Made by a program: the position numbers and the translations under genes. DNA of 6,127 nucleotides from Geminicoccaceae bacterium (lineage in GTDB: Bacteria; Pseudomonadota; Alphaproteobacteria; Geminicoccales; Geminicoccaceae): contig JAPJRA010000248.1 of the NCBI GenBank assembly GCA_030824835.1, positions 1 through 6,127 of the forward strand, given 5' to 3'. Under the pieces are notes generated by a model. The model made no database searches. It saw nothing but the letters and a program-made list of their open reading frames with translations, and was not told where the DNA came from. How positions within the stretch are numbered: the first letter of the stretch is position 1; every line of letters starts with the position of its first letter. Below are positions 1-5,970 of the stretch, piece after piece.

Positions 1-641
1 GCTACGTGACCACGATCGGCCTGTCGCAGATCGCCGGGGCGCAGTTCCTGCACGTCTACAAGCCACGCCACTGGATCAATTGCGGCCAGGCCGGCCCCTT
101 GGGTTGGACGCTGCCGGCGGCGCTGGGCGTGCGCGCGGCCGACCCCGACCGCAACATCGTGGCCCTGTCCGGCGACTATGACTTCCAGTTCATGATCGAG
201 GAGCTGGCGGTGGGCGCGCAGCACAAGCTGCCCTACCTGCATGTCGTCGTGAACAATTCCTATCTCGGCCTGATCCGCCAGGCGCAGCGCGGCTTCCAGA
301 TGGATTTCGAGGTCAGCCTCGCCTTCGACAACATCAACAGCGACGACGTGGGCGGCTACGGCGTCGACCATGTGGCGGTGGCCGAGGGGCTGGGCTGCAA
401 GGCGGTGCGGGTGAAGAGCCCCAACGAGTTCAAGGAGGCGTTCGCCACCGCCAAGAAGCTGATGCAGGAGCATCAGGTGCCGGTGGTGCTAGAGTTCATC
501 CTCGAGCGGGTGACCAACATCTCGATGGGCACGGACCTGCACAATGTCAGCGAGTTCGAGGAGATCTTGTGCCTCGACCCGTCGCTGCGGCTGGACCAGG
601 TCTCGGGCTCGGTGCTGCAGACGGCCGAGGCGCCGAAATAG
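1..641 (+). CDS. gcl: Glyoxylate carboligase (tartronate-semialdehyde synthase), C-terminal part
   Basis: This thiamine-diphosphate enzyme condenses two glyoxylate molecules into tartronate semialdehyde and CO2 in the cytoplasm, the entry to the glycerate pathway. The gene is cut by the left edge. About 213 residues remain of a family near 590, read from the codon ending at base 2 to TAG at 639-641. They hold the ThDP-binding C-terminal domain: [13 protein letters not shown], then the ThDP/Mg motif beginning GDYDFQF (from base 171) and closing with the Asn pair at 252-257, then [12 protein letters not shown]. The stretches [14 protein letters not shown] and ERVTNISMG near the C-terminus are distinctive of Gcl and separate it from acetolactate synthase. 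The last residues are a short divergent tail. No hyi or glxR homologue follows it, because the next gene is convergent and begins 4 bp away, so any operon partners must lie upstream. Identity is secure from remembered family sequence. Confidence 0.95.
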   Translation, partial: YVTTIGLSQIAGAQFLHVYKPRHWINCGQAGPLGWTLPAALGVRAADPDRNIVALSGDYDFQFMIEELAVGAQHKLPYLHVVVNNSYLGLIRQAQRGFQMDFEVSLAFDNINSDDVGGYGVDHVAVAEGLGCKAVRVKSPNEFKEAFATAKKLMQEHQVPVVLEFILERVTNISMGTDLHNVSEFEEILCLDPSLRLDQVSGSVLQTAEAPK

Positions 642-645
642 ATTC

Positions 646-1341
646 TCAGCGCATGGTGCGCCGGTCGAGGGCGCTGCGGGTCAGCTGCTCCAGATGGTCC
701 ATCAGCAGGTTGGCGCCGGCGGCGGCGTCCTCGGCGTCGCCGGCGACGATGGCCTTGAGGATGACGGCGTGGGTCTCGGAGTTTTCCGGGAAGCCGCCCG
801 TCTCCTCGATGAAGGCGTACCAGAACCGGCGCGACAGGCTGTGGATCACGCCGATGCTGCCGGCGAGGATCGAGTTGTGCGCCGCCTGCGCCTCAACCTC
901 GTGGATGGAGCGGGTCGCATGCACGTAGCGGACCGGGTCCGCCGCCTTGGCGGCAGCACGGATCTCCACGGCCAAGCGTGCCATCTCGGCGCGCTCACGA
1001 TCCAGGGCGCGCTTGGCGGCGAGGCGCACGACCGTGCTCTCGAGCGGGCGGCGGACCTCGAGCAGCTCAAGCTGCTTGACCACATCGATCGGGGCCACCA
1101 GCACGCCGCGCCGCGGGTGGATCTCGACGAAGCCCTCGAACTTCAGCCGCTGCAGGGCCTCGCGGATCGGGGTGCGGCCGCAGCCAAGCTGCTCGCTCAG
1201 CTGGTTTTCCGAGATCATCGAGCCCGGCCGGAGCCGGCGAGTGACGATCAGCTCCTCGAGCGCCCGATAGGCCGCCTCCGCTAGGGTCTCGCCCGGCACT
1301 TCGACGGACCGTCCACTCGCCTGCAACACGATAGTGCTCAT
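646..1341 (-). CDS. GntR-family transcriptional regulator, FCD (FadR-like) subgroup
   Basis: Cytoplasmic DNA-binding regulator of 231 residues, the usual size for the FCD subgroup. Residues 18-82 form the winged helix-turn-helix: ETLAEAAYRALEELIV, then ENQLSEQLGCGRTPIREALQRL and a wing ending HPRRGVLVAP. Residues 90-222 are an all-helical FCD effector domain, with conserved His147, His191 and His216 as likely metal or ligand residues. The Asp usually four residues before the first His is Thr143. I chose the ATG at 1341-1339 because it places the HTH at the normal distance from the N-terminus, has AGGA just upstream on the minus strand (a short 3-4 nt gap) and leaves the promoter region free. 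The frame stays open to 1596, but that extension would overlap the neighbouring gene and the operator. It is divergent from the TRAP operon and shares a palindrome with it, so it is probably the local repressor (inference). Its effector is not identifiable. Confidence 0.9.
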   Translation of the reverse strand: MSTIVLQASGRSVEVPGETLAEAAYRALEELIVTRRLRPGSMISENQLSEQLGCGRTPIREALQRLKFEGFVEIHPRRGVLVAPIDVVKQLELLEVRRPLESTVVRLAAKRALDRERAEMARLAVEIRAAAKAADPVRYVHATRSIHEVEAQAAHNSILAGSIGVIHSLSRRFWYAFIEETGGFPENSETHAVILKAIVAGDAEDAAAGANLLMDHLEQLTRSALDRRTMR

Positions 1342-1377
1342 TCTTCCTGACCGAGATCCACGCTGCCGTACCGGCGC

Positions 1378-1406
1378 AATGTAGCCGTTGACCACCTGAT
1401 GGCCAA
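1378..1406 (-). promoter_or_regulatory. Probable sigma70-type promoter of the GntR regulator gene
   Basis: Read on the minus strand, TTGGCC (plus 1401-1406) and TACATT (plus 1378-1383) are separated by 17 bp. Each hexamer matches consensus at 4 of 6 positions. Initiation would fall near 1371, giving a leader of about 30 nt before the chosen ATG at 1341. The -35 box overlaps the left end of the 18-bp palindrome at 1404-1421, which fits autoregulation. No transcription data support it. Confidence 0.5.
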
Positions 1407-1416
1407 CTGATATATC
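1388..1416 (+). promoter_or_regulatory. Probable sigma70-type promoter of the TRAP/sugar-acid operon
   Basis: TTGACC (1388-1393) and TATATC (1411-1416) are spaced by exactly 17 bp, close to the TTGACA/TATAAT consensus and by far the best promoter in the intergenic region. Initiation would be near 1423, leaving a leader of about 120 nt before the first gene. The -10 box lies inside the perfect palindrome at 1404-1421, so a bound regulator would block polymerase directly. Confidence 0.6.
1390..1411. repeat. Two adjacent 11-bp imperfect direct repeats next to the operator
   Basis: GACCACCTGAT (1390-1400) is followed immediately by GGCCAACTGAT (1401-1411), identical at 9 of 11 positions. The second copy includes the left arm of the palindrome. 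The first therefore places an extra CTGAT half-site one helical turn upstream, on the same DNA face. It may be an accessory contact for the regulator, or chance. Confidence 0.4.
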
Positions 1417-1421
1417 AGTTG
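1404..1421. promoter_or_regulatory. 18-bp perfect palindrome, likely operator for the divergent GntR regulator
   Basis: CAACTGATATATCAGTTG is a perfect inverted repeat with no spacer, centred between 1412 and 1413. It covers the -10 box of the rightward promoter and the outer edge of the leftward -35 box. FCD-type GntR dimers typically bind short AT-centred palindromes beside their own gene, so this is the obvious binding site. The AT-rich core stands out from the surrounding GC-rich DNA. Which protein binds it is an inference from position. Confidence 0.7.
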
Positions 1422-1504
1422 TCGACAAAAAGGGCGCTTGGGCCGCGGCAGGAACCAAGACGTCATGGGCTTGCTGCGGACCGACGGCACGGCTGGGATG
1501 GCAG

Positions 1505-1521
1505 GCTCCGTAGGGCGGAGC
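1505..1521 (+). promoter_or_regulatory. Small hairpin in the TRAP operon leader, upstream of the ribosome binding site
   Basis: GCTCCG (1505-1510) and CGGAGC (1516-1521) are perfect complements around a 5-nt loop. The stem ends 7 nt before the strong Shine-Dalgarno at 1529-1538. It has no following U-tract, so it is not an intrinsic terminator. It could shape translation initiation or mRNA stability. It is short enough to arise by chance in GC-rich DNA. Confidence 0.3.
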
Positions 1522-1528
1522 GATAATC

Positions 1529-1538
1529 GGGAGGAAGG
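1529..1538 (+). promoter_or_regulatory. Strong Shine-Dalgarno of the first TRAP gene
   Basis: GGGAGGAAGG contains a full GGAGG core 9 nt before the ATG at 1544 and an overlapping AGGAAGG nearer to it. It is the strongest ribosome binding site in the window and fixes the start of the substrate-binding protein, which needs to be made in excess over the permease. Confidence 0.8.
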
Positions 1539-1543
1539 TATTC

Positions 1544-2512
1544 ATGACCGCTTTACTTCGCTCATTGGCGTTCGGCGCCTGTATCGCGCTGGCCATGCCG
1601 GCGACGGCACGCGACCTGAGGTCGGCCGATACCCATGTCGACGGCTATCCGACCGTCGAGGCCGTCAAGTACATGGGAGAACTACTCAGCCAGCGGACCG
1701 ATGGCAGGCTCGGAATTCAGGTATTCCATTCGGCGCAGCTCGGCGAGGAGAAGGATACCATCGAGCAGACGCAGTTCGGCGCGCTCGACATGAACCGCAT
1801 CAACATGGCGCCGCTGAATCAGGTTGCGCCCGAGACCATCGCGCTGGGGATGCCGTTTCTGTTCCGCGATGTCGATCACCTGCACAAGGTGCTGGACGGG
1901 CCGATCGGCGAGGAGATCCTGGCCGCCATGGAACCGCACGGCCTGATCGGTCTCGCCTATTACGATTCCGGTGTGCGCTCGTTCTACAACTCCAAGCACC
2001 CGATCACGTCGCTCGACGACATGAAGGGCATGAAGCTGCGGGTCATCCAGTCGGACGTGTTCATCGCCATGGTCGAGGCGCTGGGCGCCAACCCGACCCC
2101 GATGCCGTTCGGCGAGGTGTACAGCGCCATCCAGACCGGCGTGGTCGACGGCGCCGAGAACAACTGGCCCAGCTACTGGAGCTCGCGGCACTTCGAGGTC
2201 GCCAAGTATTACAGCCTCACCGAGCACTCGATGACGCCCGAGATGCTGGTCATGTCGAAGATGACCTGGGACACGCTGTCCCCCGAGGACCAGAAGATCG
2301 TGCGCGAGACGGCCAAGGAGTCGGTCGGCAAGATGCGCGAGCTGTGGCAGGCCAGCGAGATCCAGGCGCACAAGACCGTCGTCGACGGCGGCTCGCAGGT
2401 CAACGAGGTCGACAAGCAGCCGTTCATCGACGCCATGGCGCCGGTCTACAAGCGGTTCGCAGCCGATCCCAAGGTCAATGACCTGATCGAGCGGATCAAG
2501 GCGGTCCAATGA
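1544..2512 (+). CDS. dctP: TRAP transporter substrate-binding protein, DctP family
   Basis: Periplasmic receptor (322 residues, typical length) that captures an organic or sugar acid and delivers it to the TRAP permease encoded next. Residues 1-22 look like a Sec signal peptide: Arg6, a hydrophobic stretch 8-18, and an Ala-Thr-Ala cleavage site after residue 22. The mature part carries family hallmarks: FHSAQLGEEKDTIEQTQFG (61-79), FLFRDVDH (105-112), the MKLRV segment (163-167) whose Arg166 should form the salt bridge to the ligand carboxylate, PMPFGEVYSAIQTGVVDGAENN (186-207), and the C-terminal helices. The start is set by the strong Shine-Dalgarno. Its stop overlaps the next start as ATGA, so translation is coupled. 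The family name comes from C4-dicarboxylate transport, but DctP relatives bind many acids. The downstream uronate-dehydrogenase-like and dehydratase genes favour a sugar acid here (inference). Confidence 0.93.
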   Translation: MTALLRSLAFGACIALAMPATARDLRSADTHVDGYPTVEAVKYMGELLSQRTDGRLGIQVFHSAQLGEEKDTIEQTQFGALDMNRINMAPLNQVAPETIALGMPFLFRDVDHLHKVLDGPIGEEILAAMEPHGLIGLAYYDSGVRSFYNSKHPITSLDDMKGMKLRVIQSDVFIAMVEALGANPTPMPFGEVYSAIQTGVVDGAENNWPSYWSSRHFEVAKYYSLTEHSMTPEMLVMSKMTWDTLSPEDQKIVRETAKESVGKMRELWQASEIQAHKTVVDGGSQVNEVDKQPFIDAMAPVYKRFAADPKVNDLIERIKAVQ

Positions 2513-3078
2513 GTTCCCCGGCGCATCCTCCCGCGATGCCGACCACGCATCCGGGGCTGCGCCGCCTGACCAAGGTGCTGGGCGTGTTCGCACGCCTGGC
2601 CCTGTGGGTGAGCGGGGTCGGCCTCGTCATCATGACGGCGGCGATCGGCTGGCAGATCTTCGGCCGCTTCGTCCTCAATAACTCGCCGACCTGGACCGAG
2701 CCGGTCTCGCTGCTGCTGATGCTCTACTACATCCTCCTCGCGGCCGCCGTGGGCGTACACGAGGGCTTCCATCTCAGCCTCGACCTGTTCCGCAGCCTGG
2801 CGCCCGAGCGTATGCGCCGGGCGTTCGACTACGCCAACCACGCGATCGTCGGCGCGTTCGGTCTGGCGATGGCCTGGTACGGGGTCGCCCTGGCGCGCGC
2901 CACCTGGACCAACAAGATCGCGGTCCTGGATCTGCCGCAGGGCGTCAGCTACCTGCCGATCGGCCTTTCCGGCGCACTGATCGCCCTGTTCTCGCTCGAG
3001 CATCTTCTCGTCCTTTTCTCCGGCCAGCCGGATCCAGTCGATGAAACGGCGCGGGCTCAAGCGGCTCTCGGGGAGTAG
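2509..3078 (+). CDS. dctQ: TRAP transporter small permease subunit, DctQ family
   Basis: Inner-membrane small subunit (189 residues) that pairs with the large DctM permease for sodium-driven uptake. Four membrane segments are visible at about residues 25-47, 66-83, 108-129 and 147-170. The family signature lies between the first two: IFGRFVLNNSPTWTEP (50-65), with Trp62 and Glu64. The conserved ending LPQGVSYLPIGLSG (142-155) leads into the last helix, and a short hydrophilic tail follows. The ATG at 2509 overlaps the preceding stop by 4 bp and has AAGGCGG just upstream. Another ATG at codon 10 is possible, but it would lose that coupling. The Pro/His-rich first 15 residues are poorly conserved in such proteins. 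Confidence 0.92.
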   Translation: MSSPAHPPAMPTTHPGLRRLTKVLGVFARLALWVSGVGLVIMTAAIGWQIFGRFVLNNSPTWTEPVSLLLMLYYILLAAAVGVHEGFHLSLDLFRSLAPERMRRAFDYANHAIVGAFGLAMAWYGVALARATWTNKIAVLDLPQGVSYLPIGLSGALIALFSLEHLLVLFSGQPDPVDETARAQAALGE

Positions 3079-3084
3079 GCCAAG

Positions 3085-4368
3085 ATGGCAACCTTGATCC
3101 TGTTCGGCACCTTCATCGTGCTGCTGTTCATCGGCGTGCCCGTGGCCTTCGTGCTCGGCATCTCGGCGCTGGCCACGGCCGTCTACATGGGCTTGCCGCC
3201 GCTGGTGGTCTTCCAGCGCATGGCGTCGGGCATGAACGTCTTCGCCCTGATGGCGATCCCATTCTTCATCTATGCCGGCGACCTCATGCTGCGCGGCGCG
3301 ATCGCCGAGAAGCTGGTGCGGTTCGCGTCCGCCATGATCGGCCACCTGCGCGGTGGCCTGGGGCTGGTCAACGTCATGGCCAGCACGTTCTTCGGTGGCG
3401 TCTCCGGCTCGGCGGTGGCCGACGCCGCCGCGGTTGGCGGCCTGATGATCCCGCAGATGCAAAAGCGCGGCTATGCGGTCGACTACGCGGTCAACGTGAC
3501 CGTGGTCTCGTCGGTGATCGCCCTGATGATCCCGCCGAGCCACAACATGATCATCTACTCGATCTCGGCCGGCGGCTCGATCTCGATCTCCGATCTGTTC
3601 ACCGCCGGCATCGTGCCAGGCCTGCTGCTCGCCGTGCTGCTGATGATCACGGCCTATATCGTTGCCAGGCGGCGAGGCTATCCGGCCGAGCCGTTTCCCG
3701 GCTGGCAGGCATTCGGGACCATCTTCGTGGCCGCGGTGCCGGGCCTGCTGCTGGCGGCGATCATCGTCGGCGGGGTCCGCTCGGGCATTTTCACGGCGAC
3801 GGAGAGCTCGACCATCGCCGTGCTCTATTCGATGCTCATCACCGCCATCGTCTACCGCAGCTTGAGCTGGGAAGACTTCAAGATCGCGACGCTGGGCGCC
3901 GTCCGCACCACGGCCATGGTGCTGCTGGTGATCGGCACCGCCTCGGCGTTCGGCTTCATGCTGGCGCTGCTGCAGATCCCGGCGGCGATGATCAACCTGA
4001 TGACCTCGCTCAGCGACAACCCGATCGTGATCTTCCTGCTGATCAACCTGATCCTGCTCGTGCTCGGCTGCTTCATGGACATGGCGCCGCTGATCCTGAT
4101 CACGACGCCGATCTTCCTGCCGGTCGTGACCAAGTTCGGCATGGACCCGGTGCATTTCGGCATCGTGCTCGTGCTCAATCTCGGCATCGGCCTCTGCACA
4201 CCGCCCGTCGGCTCCGTGCTGTTCGTCGGCTGCGCCGTCGGCAAGATCCCGATCACCCACGCCGTCCGCACCATCTGGCCGTTCTATCTCGCCGCTTTCG
4301 CCACGCTGATGCTGGTGACCTACGTGCCGGTGATCTCGCTCGGCCTTCCTCACCTCTTCGCCAAGTAG
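3085..4368 (+). CDS. dctM: TRAP transporter large permease subunit, DctM family
   Basis: Main transport subunit in the inner membrane, an elevator-type carrier that moves the ligand released by the periplasmic receptor with sodium ions. It has 427 residues, the usual length, and is hydrophobic throughout with about 11-12 membrane segments. Diagnostic stretches are FALMAIPFFIYAG (53-65), the hairpin region TFFGGVSGSAVADAAAVG (101-118), IALMIPPSHNMIIYS (145-159), TATESSTIAVLYSM (237-250) and the second-half hairpin GCFMDMAPLILITTPIFLP (328-346), then NLGIGLCTPPVGSVLF (365-380). The two halves show the inverted-repeat logic of this fold. It starts 6 nt after the dctQ stop, with GGGGAG (3070-3075) as ribosome binding site. 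No truncation or frameshift is seen, so the three-gene transporter is complete. Confidence 0.95.
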   Translation: MATLILFGTFIVLLFIGVPVAFVLGISALATAVYMGLPPLVVFQRMASGMNVFALMAIPFFIYAGDLMLRGAIAEKLVRFASAMIGHLRGGLGLVNVMASTFFGGVSGSAVADAAAVGGLMIPQMQKRGYAVDYAVNVTVVSSVIALMIPPSHNMIIYSISAGGSISISDLFTAGIVPGLLLAVLLMITAYIVARRRGYPAEPFPGWQAFGTIFVAAVPGLLLAAIIVGGVRSGIFTATESSTIAVLYSMLITAIVYRSLSWEDFKIATLGAVRTTAMVLLVIGTASAFGFMLALLQIPAAMINLMTSLSDNPIVIFLLINLILLVLGCFMDMAPLILITTPIFLPVVTKFGMDPVHFGIVLVLNLGIGLCTPPVGSVLFVGCAVGKIPITHAVRTIWPFYLAAFATLMLVTYVPVISLGLPHLFAK

Positions 4369-4377
4369 GAATTGATG

Positions 4378-5187
4378 ATGACCAAGGTGGCCCTGTCCGG
4401 AGCCAGCGGCAATATCGGCCAATTCCTGCGCCCGGCACTGCTCGAGCGCGGGGTCGACCTGCGCTCCGCCGGCGGCAGGCGGCCGCTGACGCCGCTGCGG
4501 CCGGGCGAGGACGTCATGCATGGCGACCTTACCGAGCCCGCCGTGGTCGACCAGCTGCTCGAGGGTGTCGACGTCCTGATCCACATGGCCGGCACCAGTG
4601 TCGAGCGGCCCTTGCCCGAGATCATCCAGAACAACCTCGTCGGTCTGTACGCCGTCTATGAGGGTGCCCGTCGGCACAAGGTGAAGCGGATCGTCTTCGC
4701 CAGCTCCAATCATGCGATCGGCATGCATCCGGTCGAGGCAAAGCTGGATCTCAACTGCGACTTCCGACCGGACTGCTTCTACGGCCTCAGCAAGATGTGG
4801 GGCGAGGGCCTGGCCCGCATGTATTGGGACAAGCACGGCATCGAAGGGATCAGCGTGCGTATCGGCAGCGCCCTGCCGCGCCCGACCGAGTTCCGCCACC
4901 TCAGCACCTGGTTCGGCCTCGACGACCTGCTGTCGATGATGCTGCGCTGCATCGAGGCCGAGAACGTCGGCTATCTCGTCGCCTGGGGCGTGTCGAACAA
5001 CACCCGCGCCTACTGGAAGCCTGTCGGCGCCGAGCGACTGGGCTACCAGCCGGTGCAGAATGCCGAGGAGTTCGCTGCGGAGATCCTGCGGCAACCGAAT
5101 CCGCTCGACGCGACGGCGCAGCGCTACCAGGGCGGTGGTTTCGTGACCCAGGACTTCACCCCTGTCGACCAGCGGCCGGGAGCCTGA
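4378..5187 (+). CDS. NAD(P)-dependent epimerase/dehydratase-type SDR, uronate dehydrogenase-like
   Basis: Cytoplasmic extended short-chain dehydrogenase of 269 residues. It resembles Agrobacterium uronate dehydrogenase along its whole length (from memory), which oxidises hexuronates at C1 to aldarolactones. Visible elements: nucleotide-binding G8-x-x-G11-x-x-G14, Ser74 in AGTSVE, Ser110-Asn111-His112 in FASSNHAIG, the catalytic pair Tyr135/Lys139 in YGLSK, Ser164 in RIGS, Arg173 in FRHLSTW, and the ending QRYQGGGFV. These match the catalytic and substrate residues I recall for that enzyme, shifted by one. The segment after beta-2 reads AGGRR (31-35), where the NAD-specific enzyme has an Asp, so NADP may be preferred. 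I chose the ATG at 4378 because AGGA (4367-4370) sits 7 nt upstream. ATG at 4375 and TTG at 4372 are also in frame. The exact substrate is unproven, and another sugar oxidation or epimerisation is possible. Confidence 0.85.
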   Translation: MTKVALSGASGNIGQFLRPALLERGVDLRSAGGRRPLTPLRPGEDVMHGDLTEPAVVDQLLEGVDVLIHMAGTSVERPLPEIIQNNLVGLYAVYEGARRHKVKRIVFASSNHAIGMHPVEAKLDLNCDFRPDCFYGLSKMWGEGLARMYWDKHGIEGISVRIGSALPRPTEFRHLSTWFGLDDLLSMMLRCIEAENVGYLVAWGVSNNTRAYWKPVGAERLGYQPVQNAEEFAAEILRQPNPLDATAQRYQGGGFVTQDFTPVDQRPGA

Positions 5188-5191
5188 GACG

Positions 5192-5911
5192 ATGACCGCG
5201 CTGTCCGCGGCAACACGTGAGCAGCTCGCGACGGTCAGCACCGCGACGCTGACGAGCTGTCTGTTCAAGCGAGGTCTGCGCAACCAGTTCATCCAGGACG
5301 TCCGGCCGCTGAACCCGAACGCGGGCACGATGGTCGGCGAGGCGTTCACCTTGCGCTACATGCCGGCGCGCGAGGACCTCAACCCGATGACGGTGTTCCA
5401 GAACCCCAATCATCCGCAGCGCCGCGCGGTCGAGATGTGCCCGGCCGGTGCCGTGCTGGTGATGGACAGCCGCAAGGATGCACGTGCGGCGTCGGCGGGC
5501 TCGATCCTGATCTCGCGCCTGATGGTGCGCGGCGCCGCCGGCGTGGTGACCGACGGCGGCTTTCGCGACTCGGCCGAGATCGCGCGGCTGGCGATGCCAA
5601 CTTTCCATCACCGCCCATCCGCGCCGACCAACCTGACCCTGCATCAGGCGATCGACATCAACGTGCCGATCGGTTGCGGCGATGCACCGGTGTTCCCGGG
5701 CGATGTGATCGTGGGCGACGCCGATGGCGTCGTGGTGCTGCCGGCCCATCTCGCCGCGGAGATCGCGACCGAGGCCGTAGGCATGACGGCGTTTGAGGAT
5801 TTCGTCGCCGAGCAGGTGCTGAAGGGCCGCTCGATCATCGGCCTCTACCCGGCGACGCAGGAACAGACCCATGCCGACTTTGCGGCATGGCGCGAGGCGA
5901 ACGTACGATGA
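5192..5911 (+). CDS. RraA-like protein of the HMG/CHA aldolase fold
   Basis: Member of the RraA/dimethylmenaquinone-methyltransferase-like family (239 residues), often annotated as ribonuclease activity regulator. Relatives include class II pyruvate aldolases acting on 4-hydroxy-4-methyl-2-oxoglutarate. Conserved parts: N-terminal [13 protein letters not shown] (16-28), GEAFTLRY (49-56), the core [20 protein letters not shown] (103-122), the Arg125-Asp126-x2-Glu129 motif that binds metal and pyruvate in the aldolases, and [19 protein letters not shown] (166-184). It is longer than E. coli RraA (about 160 residues), with a C-terminal helical tail from about 185. The start lies 4 nt after the SDR stop, with GGGAG (5178-5182) upstream. 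Placement between a sugar dehydrogenase and a sugar-acid dehydratase points to a catabolic lyase or related enzyme rather than RNase E control (inference). The Glu usually following Gly103 is Ser104. Confidence 0.85.
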   Translation: MTALSAATREQLATVSTATLTSCLFKRGLRNQFIQDVRPLNPNAGTMVGEAFTLRYMPAREDLNPMTVFQNPNHPQRRAVEMCPAGAVLVMDSRKDARAASAGSILISRLMVRGAAGVVTDGGFRDSAEIARLAMPTFHHRPSAPTNLTLHQAIDINVPIGCGDAPVFPGDVIVGDADGVVVLPAHLAAEIATEAVGMTAFEDFVAEQVLKGRSIIGLYPATQEQTHADFAAWREANVR

Positions 5912-5970
5912 CCGGCCGCTGCAAACGCGTCGCCGCCGCATGTCGTCGTGGAAGAGTGGAATCGAGATGA
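5908..5970 (+). other. Possible 20-codon bridging ORF coupling the RraA-like gene to the dehydratase gene
   Basis: ATG at 5908 overlaps the preceding TGA (ATGA), and its own TGA at 5968-5970 overlaps the dehydratase ATG at 5967 (again ATGA). The encoded peptide would be [20 protein letters not shown]: very basic, with no recognisable domain. It has no clear Shine-Dalgarno, so it would rely on ribosomes finishing the upstream gene. It could simply hand ribosomes across the 55-bp gap. It may equally be a chance reading frame. Confidence 0.2.

Noticed and set aside
544..1284. Plus-strand frame of 246 codons antisense to the GntR regulator gene
   Set aside because: No domain and shadow-like composition, and it begins inside gcl. 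The minus strand carries a clear wHTH plus FCD protein.
1505..1521. Leader hairpin considered as an intrinsic terminator or attenuator
   Set aside because: There is no U-tract after the stem and no convincing competing structure or leader peptide, so termination is not supported.
1342..1596. N-terminal extension of the GntR regulator to an upstream start at 1596
   Set aside because: The extra 85 residues are not domain-like, would overlap the TRAP receptor gene, and would swallow the promoters and palindrome. ATG at 1341 has its own AGGA and gives a normal family length.
1438..2481. 347-codon plus-strand frame overlapping the TRAP substrate-binding protein
   Set aside because: Arg/Gly/Ala-rich shadow frame without recognisable domains. 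The other frame encodes a complete DctP protein with a signal peptide and a strong ribosome binding site.
2446..5349. Very long open frame on the minus strand (967 codons) opposite the TRAP and SDR genes
   Set aside because: Its product is a low-complexity His/Asp/Arg/Gln-rich string with no domain, typical of the antisense frame of GC-biased genes. The plus-strand genes it faces are unmistakable families with ribosome binding sites.
5940..5966. Upstream in-frame ATG for the dehydratase at 5940
   Set aside because: No Shine-Dalgarno precedes it. ATG 5967 has a GGA-rich site at the right distance and gives a family-typical N-terminus. It remains a minor alternative.
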